From Actinomycetota bacterium (GTDB lineage Bacteria > Actinomycetota > Thermoleophilia > Gaiellales > Gaiellaceae): 15,010 bases of DNA. The stretch lies in assembly GCA_013695295.1 (NCBI GenBank), contig JACDAS010000215.1, positions 1 through 15,010 on the forward strand. Direction: 5' to 3'. A program made the translations under genes and the position numbers. A model generated the notes under the pieces. The model saw only the letters and a list, made by a program, of their open reading frames with translations. It did not search any database and was not told where the DNA came from. The stretch's first letter is position 1, and every line of letters starts with the position of its first letter. Of the stretch, positions 6,894 to 14,126 are shown piece by piece.

Positions 6894-7946
6894 GTGACGC
6901 GGCGTGCCGGAAACGTCAAGCTTCGTCCTGTGCGGATCCTGCTCGTCTCGCAGCTCTATCCGGGGGCCGACGACCCCGACCTTGGCACGTTCGTCGCCCA
7001 GCTCGAACGGGCACTCGCGGCCCGCGGTCACGAGCTCGAGCGGGCCGTCCTCGATCGCCGCGCCGGCGGCAAGCTCCGCTACCTCGAGCTGGCGCGCCGG
7101 ACCCGCTCTGCTGCCCGGCGCTTCCGGCCGGACGTCGTCTACGCCCACTTCCTCGTCCCGGCGGGTCTGATCGCGGAGCTCGCTGCCCCGGCGCCGCTCG
7201 TCGTGACCGCGCACGGGCGAGATGTCCGCAACATCGGCGAGCTTCCCGGCGTCCGGGCGCTTACGCGACGGGTGGTGCGGCGCGCGGCCGCGGTCGTTGC
7301 GGTCTCCGAGTACCTTCGCCGGGAGCTCGAGACGCGGCTGCCCGAGGCACGAGGGAAGGTGCACGTGATCGACTCGGGGGTCGACCTCGACCGCTTCCGT
7401 GGGGCCGATCGTGACGCGGCCCTGCGGCTCGTGGCCTGGGAAGGCGACGCACCCCGTTTCCTCTGCCTGGGCTCGCTGACGGCGAGGAAGAACGTGCTCA
7501 GGCTCGCGGCTGCCTTCGCCCGGCTCGAGCGCGGCTCGCTCGCGTTCGTCGGGGATGGGCCGCTTCGCGGCCGGCTCGAGGGCAGGGAGGGAGTCGTCGT
7601 GGCGGGCGCGGTTCCCCACGCCAAGGTCCCGCACTGGCTGGCCGCCTGCGACGTGCTCTGCCAGCCGTCGCTTCTGGAGCCGTTCGGTCAGTCGGTGCTC
7701 GAGGCGATGGCCTGTGAGCGAACGGTGCTCGCAACCCGGCTGGGAGGCCCGCCCGAGTTCGTTCCCCGCGGCGCCGGTGTGCTCGTCGATCCGCTCGACG
7801 ACGACGCTCTCGTGGACGCGCTCGCGGAGGCTGCTGCGCTGCCGAGCCCGAACCTCGCAGCTCGCGAGGCAGCGAGCCTCCACGACGTGGGCCGGCAGGC
7901 AGAGCGGATCGAGGAGCTGCTGCTCCGAGCCGCTCAGCGCGGGTAG
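6894..7946 (+). CDS. Glycosyltransferase, GT4 family
   Basis: A 350-aa cytoplasmic or membrane-associated sugar transferase with GT-B fold, transferring a sugar from a nucleotide donor to an unknown acceptor (exopolysaccharide, glycolipid or wall polymer). The N-domain opens with VRILLVSQLYPG and contains VTAHGRDV (H107) and VVAVSEYLRREL. The C-domain has LGSLTARKN, AFVGDGPL, PSLLEPFGQSVLEAMA with the EX7E pair E262/E270 typical of retaining GT4 enzymes, and GGPPEFV. The start is uncertain: GTG 6894 gives 13 extra residues, while GTG 6933 would begin directly at VRILLVS, the usual beginning of this fold; neither has a strong ribosome binding site. The gene stands alone, downstream of the mutase, and its last 13 bp overlap the end of the convergent secreted-protein gene. 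Donor and acceptor cannot be predicted. Confidence 0.9.
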   Translation: MTRRAGNVKLRPVRILLVSQLYPGADDPDLGTFVAQLERALAARGHELERAVLDRRAGGKLRYLELARRTRSAARRFRPDVVYAHFLVPAGLIAELAAPAPLVVTAHGRDVRNIGELPGVRALTRRVVRRAAAVVAVSEYLRRELETRLPEARGKVHVIDSGVDLDRFRGADRDAALRLVAWEGDAPRFLCLGSLTARKNVLRLAAAFARLERGSLAFVGDGPLRGRLEGREGVVVAGAVPHAKVPHWLAACDVLCQPSLLEPFGQSVLEAMACERTVLATRLGGPPEFVPRGAGVLVDPLDDDALVDALAEAAALPSPNLAAREAASLHDVGRQAERIEELLLRAAQRG

Positions 7947-8845
7947 GGACCCGCGAAGCGCAAGGGCTCGAACGTCCTGCCCCCGTCCATCGAGACCCGC
8001 AGGAGAACCTCCTTGCCGGCGGGCGGCGGACGGTCGAAGGCGACGCTCTCGCGGTACGCGATGCCCTTGCGCAACCCGCCCGGGAAGGCGCACTCCTGCA
8101 GCCCGGACTGGAACCGGCACTGCGCCCCTGCGAAGGGAAGCTGAGCGATCAGGGTCAGGTCGTTGCCGAAGTCGAGCTGGACGAAGTCGATGCCCGCAAA
8201 GTCGCACTGGAGGGTCAGGCCGAGCTCGAGGGCCGACGCGGTGGCGCGCCCGACTCCGACGGCGCAGTACTCGGCTCCCAGGGGGCCGAGCGCCGCGAGC
8301 GGTGCCGGCCGATCGAGTGCCAGGAGGCAAGCTGCCCGGGCCAGGCCGTTCAGGGACGTGCGTCGGAAGGCAGTGCCCACATGGAGGCCCGAGACCGCGG
8401 CGCGCGAACTGCACGCGAACGGCGGGCGAGGGTTCTCCTGGACGACGTTCGCCGCCAGGGCAACGCGGGTGGCCGTGTAGCCCTGGGGCAGCGTGAGCAC
8501 CACGAAGGCCGGCACCCGCGCTCGTAGGAGCAGGTCGAGCGCGGTGATTCCCCGGCGCCGCGAGCGGTGGCGGTGGACGATCGTGACCGTGGCCTTCGAC
8601 CGCTTGCCCTTCTTCGGCTTCGTCGCGAGGACGGCGACGTCGGACCCGAGGGCCCTGGCATTCGCGACCCGCAGGCGAGGCGCTGCCGTCGCACCGGCCG
8701 AGCGGGCGAGCGTCAGCTGGGCGACCGTCACGTTCCCCGTCCGGGCGAGCCGGACGCGAACCTGCTTCGAGGCTCCGAGCGCCGAGGGGCCGGCTGCAAG
8801 GCCGACGGCGGCCGCCAGCACGAGCGCGAGTCCGCGCACGCTCAC
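7934..8845 (-). CDS. Predicted secreted protein of unknown function, six cysteines
   Basis: I do not recognise a family. The 303-aa product begins with a clear signal peptide (VSVRGLALVLAAAVGLAAG, likely cut around residues 24-26 after SALG/A), so it is exported. The mature part has six cysteines (145, 173, 194, 214, 243, 252), an even number suited to disulfides outside the cell. A strongly basic segment at about 77-99 (KPKKGKRSK and HRHRSRRR) separates a beta-rich N-terminal part from the cysteine-bearing C-terminal half. The C-terminus contains SMDGGRTFEPLRF, resembling the 'S.DGG.TF' wording of beta-propeller (BNR/sialidase-like) repeats, but only once, so no propeller is claimed. GTG 8845 overlaps the stop of the upstream 69-aa gene as GTGA, implying translational coupling. 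Codon use is like the neighbours. Real gene likely; function open. Confidence 0.75.
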   Translation of the reverse strand: MSVRGLALVLAAAVGLAAGPSALGASKQVRVRLARTGNVTVAQLTLARSAGATAAPRLRVANARALGSDVAVLATKPKKGKRSKATVTIVHRHRSRRRGITALDLLLRARVPAFVVLTLPQGYTATRVALAANVVQENPRPPFACSSRAAVSGLHVGTAFRRTSLNGLARAACLLALDRPAPLAALGPLGAEYCAVGVGRATASALELGLTLQCDFAGIDFVQLDFGNDLTLIAQLPFAGAQCRFQSGLQECAFPGGLRKGIAYRESVAFDRPPPAGKEVLLRVSMDGGRTFEPLRFAGPYPR

Positions 8846-9051
8846 GAGGCGGCATCCCGCTCGAGGCGAGCGAGATCCGCGAGCCGGATCTCCACCAGGG
8901 GCCGGATGCGATCCTCGAGGCCCGCCTCCCGCGCCAGCTCCAGTGCCCGTTGGTAGCTCTCCCTCGCCTTTGCGGGCCGGGCGCCTTGCTTGAGCCGGTT
9001 GTCGCCGGTCACGAGGAGTTTCTGGATCCGCTCGCGGACGTCGTCAGTCAT
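8842..9051 (-). CDS. Small TPR-like helical protein
   Basis: A 69-aa, highly charged, all-helical product. Residues about 27-62 (ARESYQRALELAREAG, then DRIRPLVEIRLADL) read like one tetratricopeptide-type helix pair, suggesting a protein-protein contact role; a single repeat is too little to be sure. It has no signal peptide, so it would be cytoplasmic, unlike its partner. Start is ATG 9051 without a strong Shine-Dalgarno sequence. Its TGA overlaps the GTG of the secreted-protein gene by 4 bp, so the two form an operon. It faces the response-regulator gene across a 107-bp divergent region. Confidence 0.65.
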   Translation of the reverse strand: MTDDVRERIQKLLVTGDNRLKQGARPAKARESYQRALELAREAGLEDRIRPLVEIRLADLARLERDAAS

Positions 9052-9109
9052 CTCGAAGGGCGAAGCATCTCACGGCCCGGAAGAGCGACGCGAGGCGCAT
9101 CGGAGCGGC

Positions 9110-9137
9110 TTGACAGCAGCCCGGATCGGTATACCGT
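9110..9137 (+). promoter_or_regulatory. Promoter of the response-regulator gene
   Basis: A consensus -35 TTGACA (9110-9115) is followed after 16 bp by TACCGT (9132-9137); TATACC at 9130-9135 is an alternative -10 with a 14-bp spacer. This is the best -35 match in the window. GAAGG at 9143-9147 may serve as ribosome binding site, 11 bp before the GTG. Confidence 0.6.
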
Positions 9138-9158
9138 CAGAAGAAGGTCGTTGCCGTC

Positions 9159-9554
9159 GTGATCGTCTCCGCAACCCCATTGCCGCGCTCCGTCCGCGTC
9201 CTCATCGCGGACGACCACCGACCCTTCTGCGACGCGTTGGAAGCGATCCTCGGAGGTGACCAGCGGATCGACGTGATCGGCTTCGCCTCGAACGGGGTCG
9301 AGGCGGTCGAGCTCGCGAGACGGCTTCGGCCGGACGTCACCCTCATGGACATCAGCATGCCCCTGCTGGACGGTGTCGAGGCGACCCGCAGGATCCGGAG
9401 CGAGGTTCGCGGAGCCTGCGTCCTGATGCTCAGCGGTTCCGACTCGCCGGCGGACGTCGCCCGCTCCCGCGAGGCGGGCGCCGCCGGGTACGTGACGAAG
9501 GACAGGATCGACGCCGAGCTGCTCGACTCGATCCTCCAGATCGCGGCCTGCTAG
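9159..9554 (+). CDS. Stand-alone receiver-domain response regulator
   Basis: A 131-aa protein that is a single CheY-like receiver domain. The acidic pair D18-D19 (IADDH), phospho-acceptor D64 in VTLMDISMP, switch residue S92 in LMLSGSD, and K114 in YVTKD are all present, so it should be phosphorylatable by a histidine kinase. After the last receiver helix it stops; there is no DNA-binding or enzymatic output domain. Sequence style (IADDHRPFCDALEAIL) is that of NarL/FixJ-type receivers, so it may derive from a regulator that lost its HTH, or act as a CheY/Spo0F-like relay. Start GTG 9159 follows a good promoter. No kinase gene is adjacent, so it is an orphan. SecG follows 48 bp downstream. Confidence 0.9.
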   Translation: MIVSATPLPRSVRVLIADDHRPFCDALEAILGGDQRIDVIGFASNGVEAVELARRLRPDVTLMDISMPLLDGVEATRRIRSEVRGACVLMLSGSDSPADVARSREAGAAGYVTKDRIDAELLDSILQIAAC

Positions 9555-9602
9555 CGACCATCTCAAGGGGCTCAAACAGGGCGCTGCTACCCTTGGCGGC
9601 CG

Positions 9603-9824
9603 ATGCTGCAGGTCGTCGCGGTCTTCCATGTCCTGATCTCGCTCACCCTTGTCGGACTCGTCCTGATGCACTCGGGACGCGACGCGGGGATGGGCGGGCT
9701 CGGGTTCACGCCGGCGTCGCAGGGCGGGACCCACATCGTCGAGCGCAACCTGACGAGGGTGACCGTCGTCGTCGGAATCGTGTTCTTCCTGAACACGATC
9801 TGGCTCTTCCACCTGCTCACGTAG
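9603..9824 (+). CDS. secG: Preprotein translocase subunit SecG
   Basis: A 73-aa small membrane protein of the SecYEG channel that aids protein export. It has the family layout: a first hydrophobic helix (about residues 3-21), the conserved HSGRDAGMGGLGF loop, and a second helix (about 52-70). Length matches typical SecG (about 70-80 aa). ATG 9603 is preceded by TACCCT 9 bp upstream (9588-9593), a possible -10 giving a very short leader; there is no strong ribosome binding site. The gene ends 23 bp from the convergent pmbA. Glycolytic genes, often linked to secG, are not in the visible part. Confidence 0.93.
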   Translation: MLQVVAVFHVLISLTLVGLVLMHSGRDAGMGGLGFTPASQGGTHIVERNLTRVTVVVGIVFFLNTIWLFHLLT

Positions 9825-9847
9825 CTCGGCTAGGGCTCATCGAGTCC

Positions 9848-11203
9848 CTACAGGCCCGGTCCCGAGCCGGTACCCGTGACCGCGAACCGGGCGGTCGCGA
9901 GCGCGGGCACGAGGGCTCCGAAGGGGTATCGCTCGTCGTAGAAGTCGCTCTGGTTGACGAGGGCCACCTCGCGCGTGAGGCCGGGCACCTCGCTCAGCAG
10001 CTCTGGCACGGAGACCGTGAAGCGCAGGTTGACGAGGGGTTCGGCGACCTTCCCGTCCCGGATCCGAAACGTGCCGTCACGCGTCATGCCCGTGAGGATC
10101 CCCTCCCGGGGATCGACGACGCCGAGGTAGTGCAGTCGGGTCACGTAGACGCCGTCGCCAACGAGCTCGACGAGCTCGTCGATGGAAGCAGCCTCTCCCG
10201 GCGCGACCGAGAGCGCGAGCGGGAGGGGCCCGAACGAGCGGCTGGACAGCGGGAGCGCGTGGCCCGTGCTGCGGACGCCGGCCCGGGCGGCGGTGACGCG
10301 GTCCCAGGCGACGCCGCGCGCGACTCCCTCCTCCACGAGCGGGACCCGCGCCTTGGGCGTCCCCTCGAAGTCGAACGCCTTGGGCAGCCCTCGCGGGTCG
10401 AGCGCGTCGTCGGCGATCGAGACCTTCGGGTCGAAGACGCGATCGCCGAGCCGCCCGGCGAGGTAGCCGCGCTCCTCGGCGAATGCGAGCCCGTTGAACG
10501 CCGAGTAGGCGAACCACTGCAGGAGCTCGCCGAGCGCGTAGGGCTCGAGAACCGCGCGGTAGCTCGCCGGCTCGAGGTCGGCGGCGTCGCTCGTCCGCTG
10601 CGCCTTCTCGGCTGACTCGCGGCCCACCGCCGCGGGATCGACGTCGCCCGAGGCCCAGGAGCTTCGAGTCGCATAGCCCGAGACCCCGGCGCCGGCGGCG
10701 ATCGACAGCACGGTCACGTCCGTGAAGCGCTGGGCCGCCTCGACACCCGCGCTCGAGCGGACGACGAGCTCGCAGTCCCCGCTCGTGACGAAGCCGTAGG
10801 CATCGAGGTCGCCCGTCCCCCCGATCGCCGCACCCGCAAGCTCCGCGAGATCCCCGGCCGAAAGCGCCGCCGTGGCCTCGTCGAAGCCTGCGACGTCCGG
10901 GAGAGGGGCGGGCGGGGTGAGCCCCAGGCCCTGTTCCGGGGTTCCGCTCGCCGCCGCGGTCGCCGCGCGCTCCACCAGGCGGGCCAGGTGCTCGTCCCCG
11001 GTTCCGTTGGTGCTCGCGGAGCCCGTCCGCCCTTCACGGAGGATCGTCAGCTGGACGACGGTGTCGTCGACGAGGGTCGGCTGGTGTACCTCGGAGGCGG
11101 CGAACCGAGCCAGACTGGAACGCTCGCGCTGGACGACGACCTCGAGCTCGCCCCGCCCGCGGGCGAGCTCGAGTACGCGCTCCGCGAGCTCCGAGGCGCT
11201 CAC
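9848..11203 (-). CDS. pmbA: PmbA/TldE-family protein (TldD partner)
   Basis: A 451-aa member of the PmbA/TldE family, partner of TldD in a heteromeric metalloprotease that in E. coli matures microcin B17 and degrades the antitoxin CcdA. Family traits include the N-terminal ELEVVVQRER / SLARFAASEVHQ segment, TGSASTNGTGDEHL, SGYATRSSW, the mid-region FEGTPKARVPLVEEGV and C-terminal GILTGMTRDGTFRIRDGKVAEPLVNLRF. As expected for TldE/PmbA it lacks the HExxxH zinc motif found in its partner. Start is GTG 11203, whose first bases overlap the tldD stop (GTGA); a longer in-frame extension into tldD is rejected as an overlap artefact. It ends 23 bp from secG (convergent). No peptide precursor or toxin-antitoxin locus is seen next to it, so the client is unknown. 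Confidence 0.92.
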   Translation of the reverse strand: MSASELAERVLELARGRGELEVVVQRERSSLARFAASEVHQPTLVDDTVVQLTILREGRTGSASTNGTGDEHLARLVERAATAAASGTPEQGLGLTPPAPLPDVAGFDEATAALSAGDLAELAGAAIGGTGDLDAYGFVTSGDCELVVRSSAGVEAAQRFTDVTVLSIAAGAGVSGYATRSSWASGDVDPAAVGRESAEKAQRTSDAADLEPASYRAVLEPYALGELLQWFAYSAFNGLAFAEERGYLAGRLGDRVFDPKVSIADDALDPRGLPKAFDFEGTPKARVPLVEEGVARGVAWDRVTAARAGVRSTGHALPLSSRSFGPLPLALSVAPGEAASIDELVELVGDGVYVTRLHYLGVVDPREGILTGMTRDGTFRIRDGKVAEPLVNLRFTVSVPELLSEVPGLTREVALVNQSDFYDERYPFGALVPALATARFAVTGTGSGPGL

Positions 11204-12633
11204 GTCGAGACGCCGACTTGCACGTCCCGAAAGCGCGCCGGCGAGGCCCCGTGCGAGACGTGGGCGAACTGGCCGGGCTGCCCCTTGCCGCAGTTCGTCA
11301 GGCCGTGCATGCGCCAGGTCTCGGGACCTGCGACCCGCTCGAGCGAGCCCCAGAAGACAGGGGTCACGCCCGTGTAGGTCGCGTCGCGAAGCATCCGGCC
11401 GAGTTGCCCGTTCCGGATCTCCCAGGCGATCTGCGTCCCGAACTGGAAGTTGAGCCGCTTGTCGTCGATCGACCAGCTCTTGTTCGTCTCCAGGTAGATC
11501 CCGGAGTCGATGCCGTCGAGCAGCTCCTCGAACGACCCCTGGCCGGGCTCCAGGTGGAGGTTGGACATGCGCACGAGCGGCATCCGGCTCCAGCCATCGG
11601 CCCGCATCGAGCCGCCGCTCCCCGACCCGATGCGCGCGGCGGTCTCGCGCGAGGTGAGCAGCCCGCGCAGCACGCCGTCGCGCACGATGGGCTGACGCTG
11701 CGCGGGAACGCCCTCGTCGTCGAAGCCGTAGGAGCCGAGGCCGAGTGGGGTCGTCGGGTCGGCGGTCACGTTCATGTGCTCGGACCCGTAGCGGAGCGTG
11801 CCCAGATCGTCCGGGCCCAGGAAGCTCGTTCCGGCGTAGGCGGCCTCGGTGCCGTAGATCCGGTCGAGCTCCGTCGGATGGCCGACGGATTCGTGCACCT
11901 GGAGCTGCATCTGCTCGGCGTCGACCACCACGGTCGTTTGGCCCGCCGGACACCGGTCCGCGCGCAGAAGCGCCGCCGCCTGTTCTGCCACTCGCGGCGC
12001 CTCCTCGGCCAGGCCGAGGGCCTCGACGTACTCCCAGCCGGCCTGCGCGCTCGAGCCTCCGTGCGCGCTCGGGTAGCTGCGCAGCTGGTAGAGGCCGTCC
12101 CGCGTCGCCACCGCGTCGATGCCGCCGCCGCACTCGACGAGCTCCTGCTCGAGCGACGCCCCGTCGGAGGACACGAACAGCCTCAGCTCGCGCCGAGCCC
12201 GCACGAAGGCAGAGCGCACTGTCACGTCCGGTGAGGTCAGGGCCTCCTCGGCCCGCAGGCAGAGCTCGACCTTCTCCTCGAGCGGCACGGCGAATGGATC
12301 GCGCGAGACGGGCGTGCGGTAGCTCCCGGTCTGCGGGTCGGCGGGTGCGAGGGCTCGCGCGTGGGCGCCCGGGGCTGCGCTCGCGAAGTCGCAGGCGCGC
12401 CGGGCTGCTTCCCTGGCGCCCTCGACCGAGATGCGGCGGTCGCAGGCGAACCCCCAGGCTCCTCCGAGCAGAACGCGGACGCCGATGCCCTCGCTCTCGC
12501 TGTCGGACAGCGCGTCGACCCGACCGTTCTTCGTCTCCACGCGCTGGCTGCGGCGGCTCACAGCGCGCGCGTCCGCATAGTCGGCGCCTGCGCCCAGGGC
12601 GGCCTCGACCGCCGCTTCGCAGAGGGCCTTCAC
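11200..12633 (-). CDS. tldD: Metalloprotease TldD
   Basis: A 477-aa zinc protease of the TldD family, the catalytic half of the TldD/PmbA complex, cytoplasmic. The zinc motif H247-E-S-V-G-H252 (HExxxH) is intact within QLQVHESVGHPTELD. Other family landmarks are RVETKNGRVDALS (about 31-43), GSYGFDDEGVPAQ, SRMPLVRMSNLHLEPG, YLETNKSWSIDDKRLNFQFG and the C-terminal HGLTNCGKGQPGQ with the cysteine third ligand region. Length is close to E. coli TldD (about 480). Start GTG 12633 lies 9 bp after TAGGGT (12643-12648 on the minus strand), suggesting a near-leaderless transcript. The stop overlaps pmbA by 4 bp, so equal synthesis of both partners is expected. Upstream and divergent is tRNA-Leu. Confidence 0.95.
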   Translation of the reverse strand: MKALCEAAVEAALGAGADYADARAVSRRSQRVETKNGRVDALSDSESEGIGVRVLLGGAWGFACDRRISVEGAREAARRACDFASAAPGAHARALAPADPQTGSYRTPVSRDPFAVPLEEKVELCLRAEEALTSPDVTVRSAFVRARRELRLFVSSDGASLEQELVECGGGIDAVATRDGLYQLRSYPSAHGGSSAQAGWEYVEALGLAEEAPRVAEQAAALLRADRCPAGQTTVVVDAEQMQLQVHESVGHPTELDRIYGTEAAYAGTSFLGPDDLGTLRYGSEHMNVTADPTTPLGLGSYGFDDEGVPAQRQPIVRDGVLRGLLTSRETAARIGSGSGGSMRADGWSRMPLVRMSNLHLEPGQGSFEELLDGIDSGIYLETNKSWSIDDKRLNFQFGTQIAWEIRNGQLGRMLRDATYTGVTPVFWGSLERVAGPETWRMHGLTNCGKGQPGQFAHVSHGASPARFRDVQVGVST

Positions 12634-12685
12634 CCGGCCAACCCTAACCGGGCGCCGGGCCTGCGGCCGCCAGGCCGGGCGCGGC

Positions 12686-12691
12686 TACAAT
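12686..12691 (+). promoter_or_regulatory. -10 element of the tRNA-Leu gene (TACAAT)
   Basis: TACAAT ends 10 bp before the first base of the tRNA, implying a leader of a few bases. The same hexamer precedes the RNase P RNA gene. No clear -35. Confidence 0.5.
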
Positions 12692-12701
12692 GCGCCGTCG
12701 C

Positions 12702-12786
<85 letters not shown>

Positions 12787-12791
12787 CTGGG

Positions 12792-12813
12792 AGCCCGGCT
12801 CGCCCGGGCTTTT
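12792..12813 (+). terminator. Rho-independent terminator after tRNA-Leu
   Basis: AGCCCGG (12792-12798) pairs with CCGGGCT (12804-12810) over a 5-nt loop, followed directly by TTT, making a short U-tract with the final T of the stem. It begins 6 bp after the tRNA end. Confidence 0.75.
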
Positions 12814-12815
12814 CT

Positions 12816-12838
12816 CTGCTCGGCGCGGAGCCGAGCAG
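12816..12838. repeat. Perfect 9-bp inverted repeat upstream of lexA
   Basis: CTGCTCGGC (12816-12824), 5-nt spacer GCGGA, GCCGAGCAG (12830-12838). It sits right behind the tRNA terminator and 32 bp before the lexA -35. No T-run follows, so it could be a second stem reinforcing termination or a protein-binding palindrome. Confidence 0.5.
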
Positions 12839-12870
12839 CCCCCCGCGCCGAGCGGCATCGGCGGAGGCCC

Positions 12871-12899
12871 TTGACGCCGTCCGAGGCCGCCGCTACCGT
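12871..12899 (+). promoter_or_regulatory. lexA promoter
   Basis: TTGACG (12871-12876), 17-bp spacer, TACCGT (12894-12899). Near-consensus -35 and optimal spacing; the expected start near 12906 falls inside the SOS box. Confidence 0.8.
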
Positions 12900-12902
12900 G
12901 TG

Positions 12903-12916
12903 CGAACACACGTTCG
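12903..12916. promoter_or_regulatory. LexA operator (SOS box)
   Basis: CGAACACACGTTCG fits the Gram-positive SOS box CGAACRNRYGTTYG, with perfectly paired CGAAC/GTTCG arms. It begins 4 bp after the -10 and covers the predicted transcription start, so bound LexA would block its own promoter (autorepression). Confidence 0.85.
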
Positions 12917-12918
12917 CG

Positions 12919-12925
12919 AAGGAGG
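12919..12925 (+). promoter_or_regulatory. Strong ribosome binding site of lexA (AAGGAGG)
   Basis: AAGGAGG lies 4 bp before ATG 12930 and fixes that start against the longer in-frame extension reaching back to 12753. It is the only near-perfect Shine-Dalgarno sequence in the window. Confidence 0.85.
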
Positions 12926-12929
12926 AACG

Positions 12930-13556
12930 ATGCTGACCGTCCGCCAGCAGGAGATCTGGGACTTTCTCGTCGAGTACGTCGAGCGCCGGGGGTATCCGCC
13001 AACCGTGCGCGAGATCGGCGAGGCGGTCGGGCTGGCATCCCCCTCGACCGTGCATGCCCACCTCGCCAACCTGGAGCGCGCCGGCCTGCTGCGGCGCGAC
13101 CCGACGAAGCCGCGCGCGCTCGAGCTGACGGGACACCGCCGCGTGGGCAGGCCCGCCCCCAGGGGCGAAGTGCACGTACTGCCCCTGATCGGCCAGGTGG
13201 CGGCAGGTGGCCCGCTGCTTGCCGAGGAGCAGATCGAGGACTACCTCGCGGTACCCGAGCCTCTCTCGCAGGGCGGTGAGGAGTTCCTGCTGCGGATCAA
13301 GGGCGACTCGATGATCGGCGCCGGGATCCTCGACGGCGACTACGTGGTCGTCAGGCGTCAGTCGGAGGCGCGCAACGGGGACATCGTGGTCGCGCTCGCG
13401 GGCGACGACGAGTCGGCCGACGAGGCGACCGTCAAGCGGTTCTTCCGCGAGGCGGGGCGCATCCGGCTCCAGCCCGAGAACGACGCACTCCAACCGATCT
13501 ACGCCCAGCACGTTCAGATTCTCGGACAGGTCGTGGGGGTGTTCCGGAAGCTGTGA
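12930..13556 (+). CDS. lexA: SOS-response repressor LexA
   Basis: A 208-aa transcriptional repressor and self-cleaving serine protease controlling the DNA-damage response. The N-terminal winged helix (residues 1-68) opens with LTVRQQEIWDFL and has PPTVREIGEAVGLASPSTVHAHL as its helix-turn-helix region. The C-terminal S24 domain has the self-cleavage bond A92-G93 in QVAAGGPLLA, nucleophile S127 in KGDSM and general base K169 in TVKRF. Length equals typical LexA (about 200-230). RecA-stimulated cleavage is established for the family. Promoter, SOS box and AAGGAGG are all just upstream, showing autoregulation. Its TGA overlaps the GTG of the zinc-ribbon gene (GTGA), so that gene should be under SOS control too. 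Confidence 0.98.
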   Translation: MLTVRQQEIWDFLVEYVERRGYPPTVREIGEAVGLASPSTVHAHLANLERAGLLRRDPTKPRALELTGHRRVGRPAPRGEVHVLPLIGQVAAGGPLLAEEQIEDYLAVPEPLSQGGEEFLLRIKGDSMIGAGILDGDYVVVRRQSEARNGDIVVALAGDDESADEATVKRFFREAGRIRLQPENDALQPIYAQHVQILGQVVGVFRKL

Positions 13557-13740
13557 GCGTTCGAGCCCTCCACCGGACCCTCGATCAGGAGCTCTCCGCC
13601 CTTCTGCGCGGGGTCAGCCTCGAGTGCCTCGTCTGCGGCGAATTCGTCTTGCACGGCCACGCGTCGATTGTCTGCCCGGAGTGCGGGACGGCCGTGGGCG
13701 ACGACACCGCGGCTGCGAACGCCGGGCTACAATTGCGTCT

Positions 13741-13753
<13 letters not shown>
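13553..13753 (+). CDS. Small zinc-ribbon protein of unknown function, coupled to lexA
   Basis: A 66-aa product with two CxxC pairs, C25-LV-C28 and C41-PE-C44, spaced 12 residues apart, forming a treble-clef/zinc-ribbon-like metal site (residues 24-46). The N-terminal 20 residues are predicted helical (ALHRTLDQELSALLRG) and the C-terminus is a short alanine/leucine tail. I do not recognise a named family. GTG 13553 overlaps the lexA stop as GTGA, so it should be translated by reinitiation and co-induced with lexA. Its last codons carry the RNase P RNA promoter (TACAAT 13728-13733), and its stop (13751-13753) lies inside the first paired helix region of that RNA. Metal binding is inferred from the cysteines; a role in the DNA-damage response is only a guess from position. 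Confidence 0.75.
13728..13733 (+). promoter_or_regulatory. -10 element of the RNase P RNA gene (TACAAT)
   Basis: TACAAT lies within the 3' end of the zinc-ribbon gene; a start 7-8 bp downstream (13740-13741) coincides with the first base of the P1 helix. No strong -35 is visible (GACACC at 13704-13709 is a poor candidate). Confidence 0.65.
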
Positions 13754-14093
<340 letters not shown>

Positions 14094-14100
14094 TAAAGGA

Positions 14101-14124
14101 AAGCCCTGCATCTGCAGGGCTTTT
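14101..14124 (+). terminator. Rho-independent terminator of the RNase P RNA gene
   Basis: AAGCCCTGC (14101-14109), loop ATCT, GCAGGGCTT (14114-14122), ending in TTTT (14121-14124). A 9-bp perfect stem with U-tract. Confidence 0.9.
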
Positions 14125-14126
14125 CT

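Noticed and set aside
6576..8855. A 759-codon minus-strand frame across the mutase end and the glycosyltransferase
   Set aside because: Arg/Pro-rich antisense reading with no motifs; the plus-strand GT4 enzyme and the minus-strand secreted protein in other frames explain the region.
9848..12133. A very long 761-codon minus-strand frame covering pmbA and much of tldD
   Set aside because: Only the part from GTG 11203 has family sequence; the upstream extension is low-complexity Arg/Ala/Gly reading through tldD in another frame.
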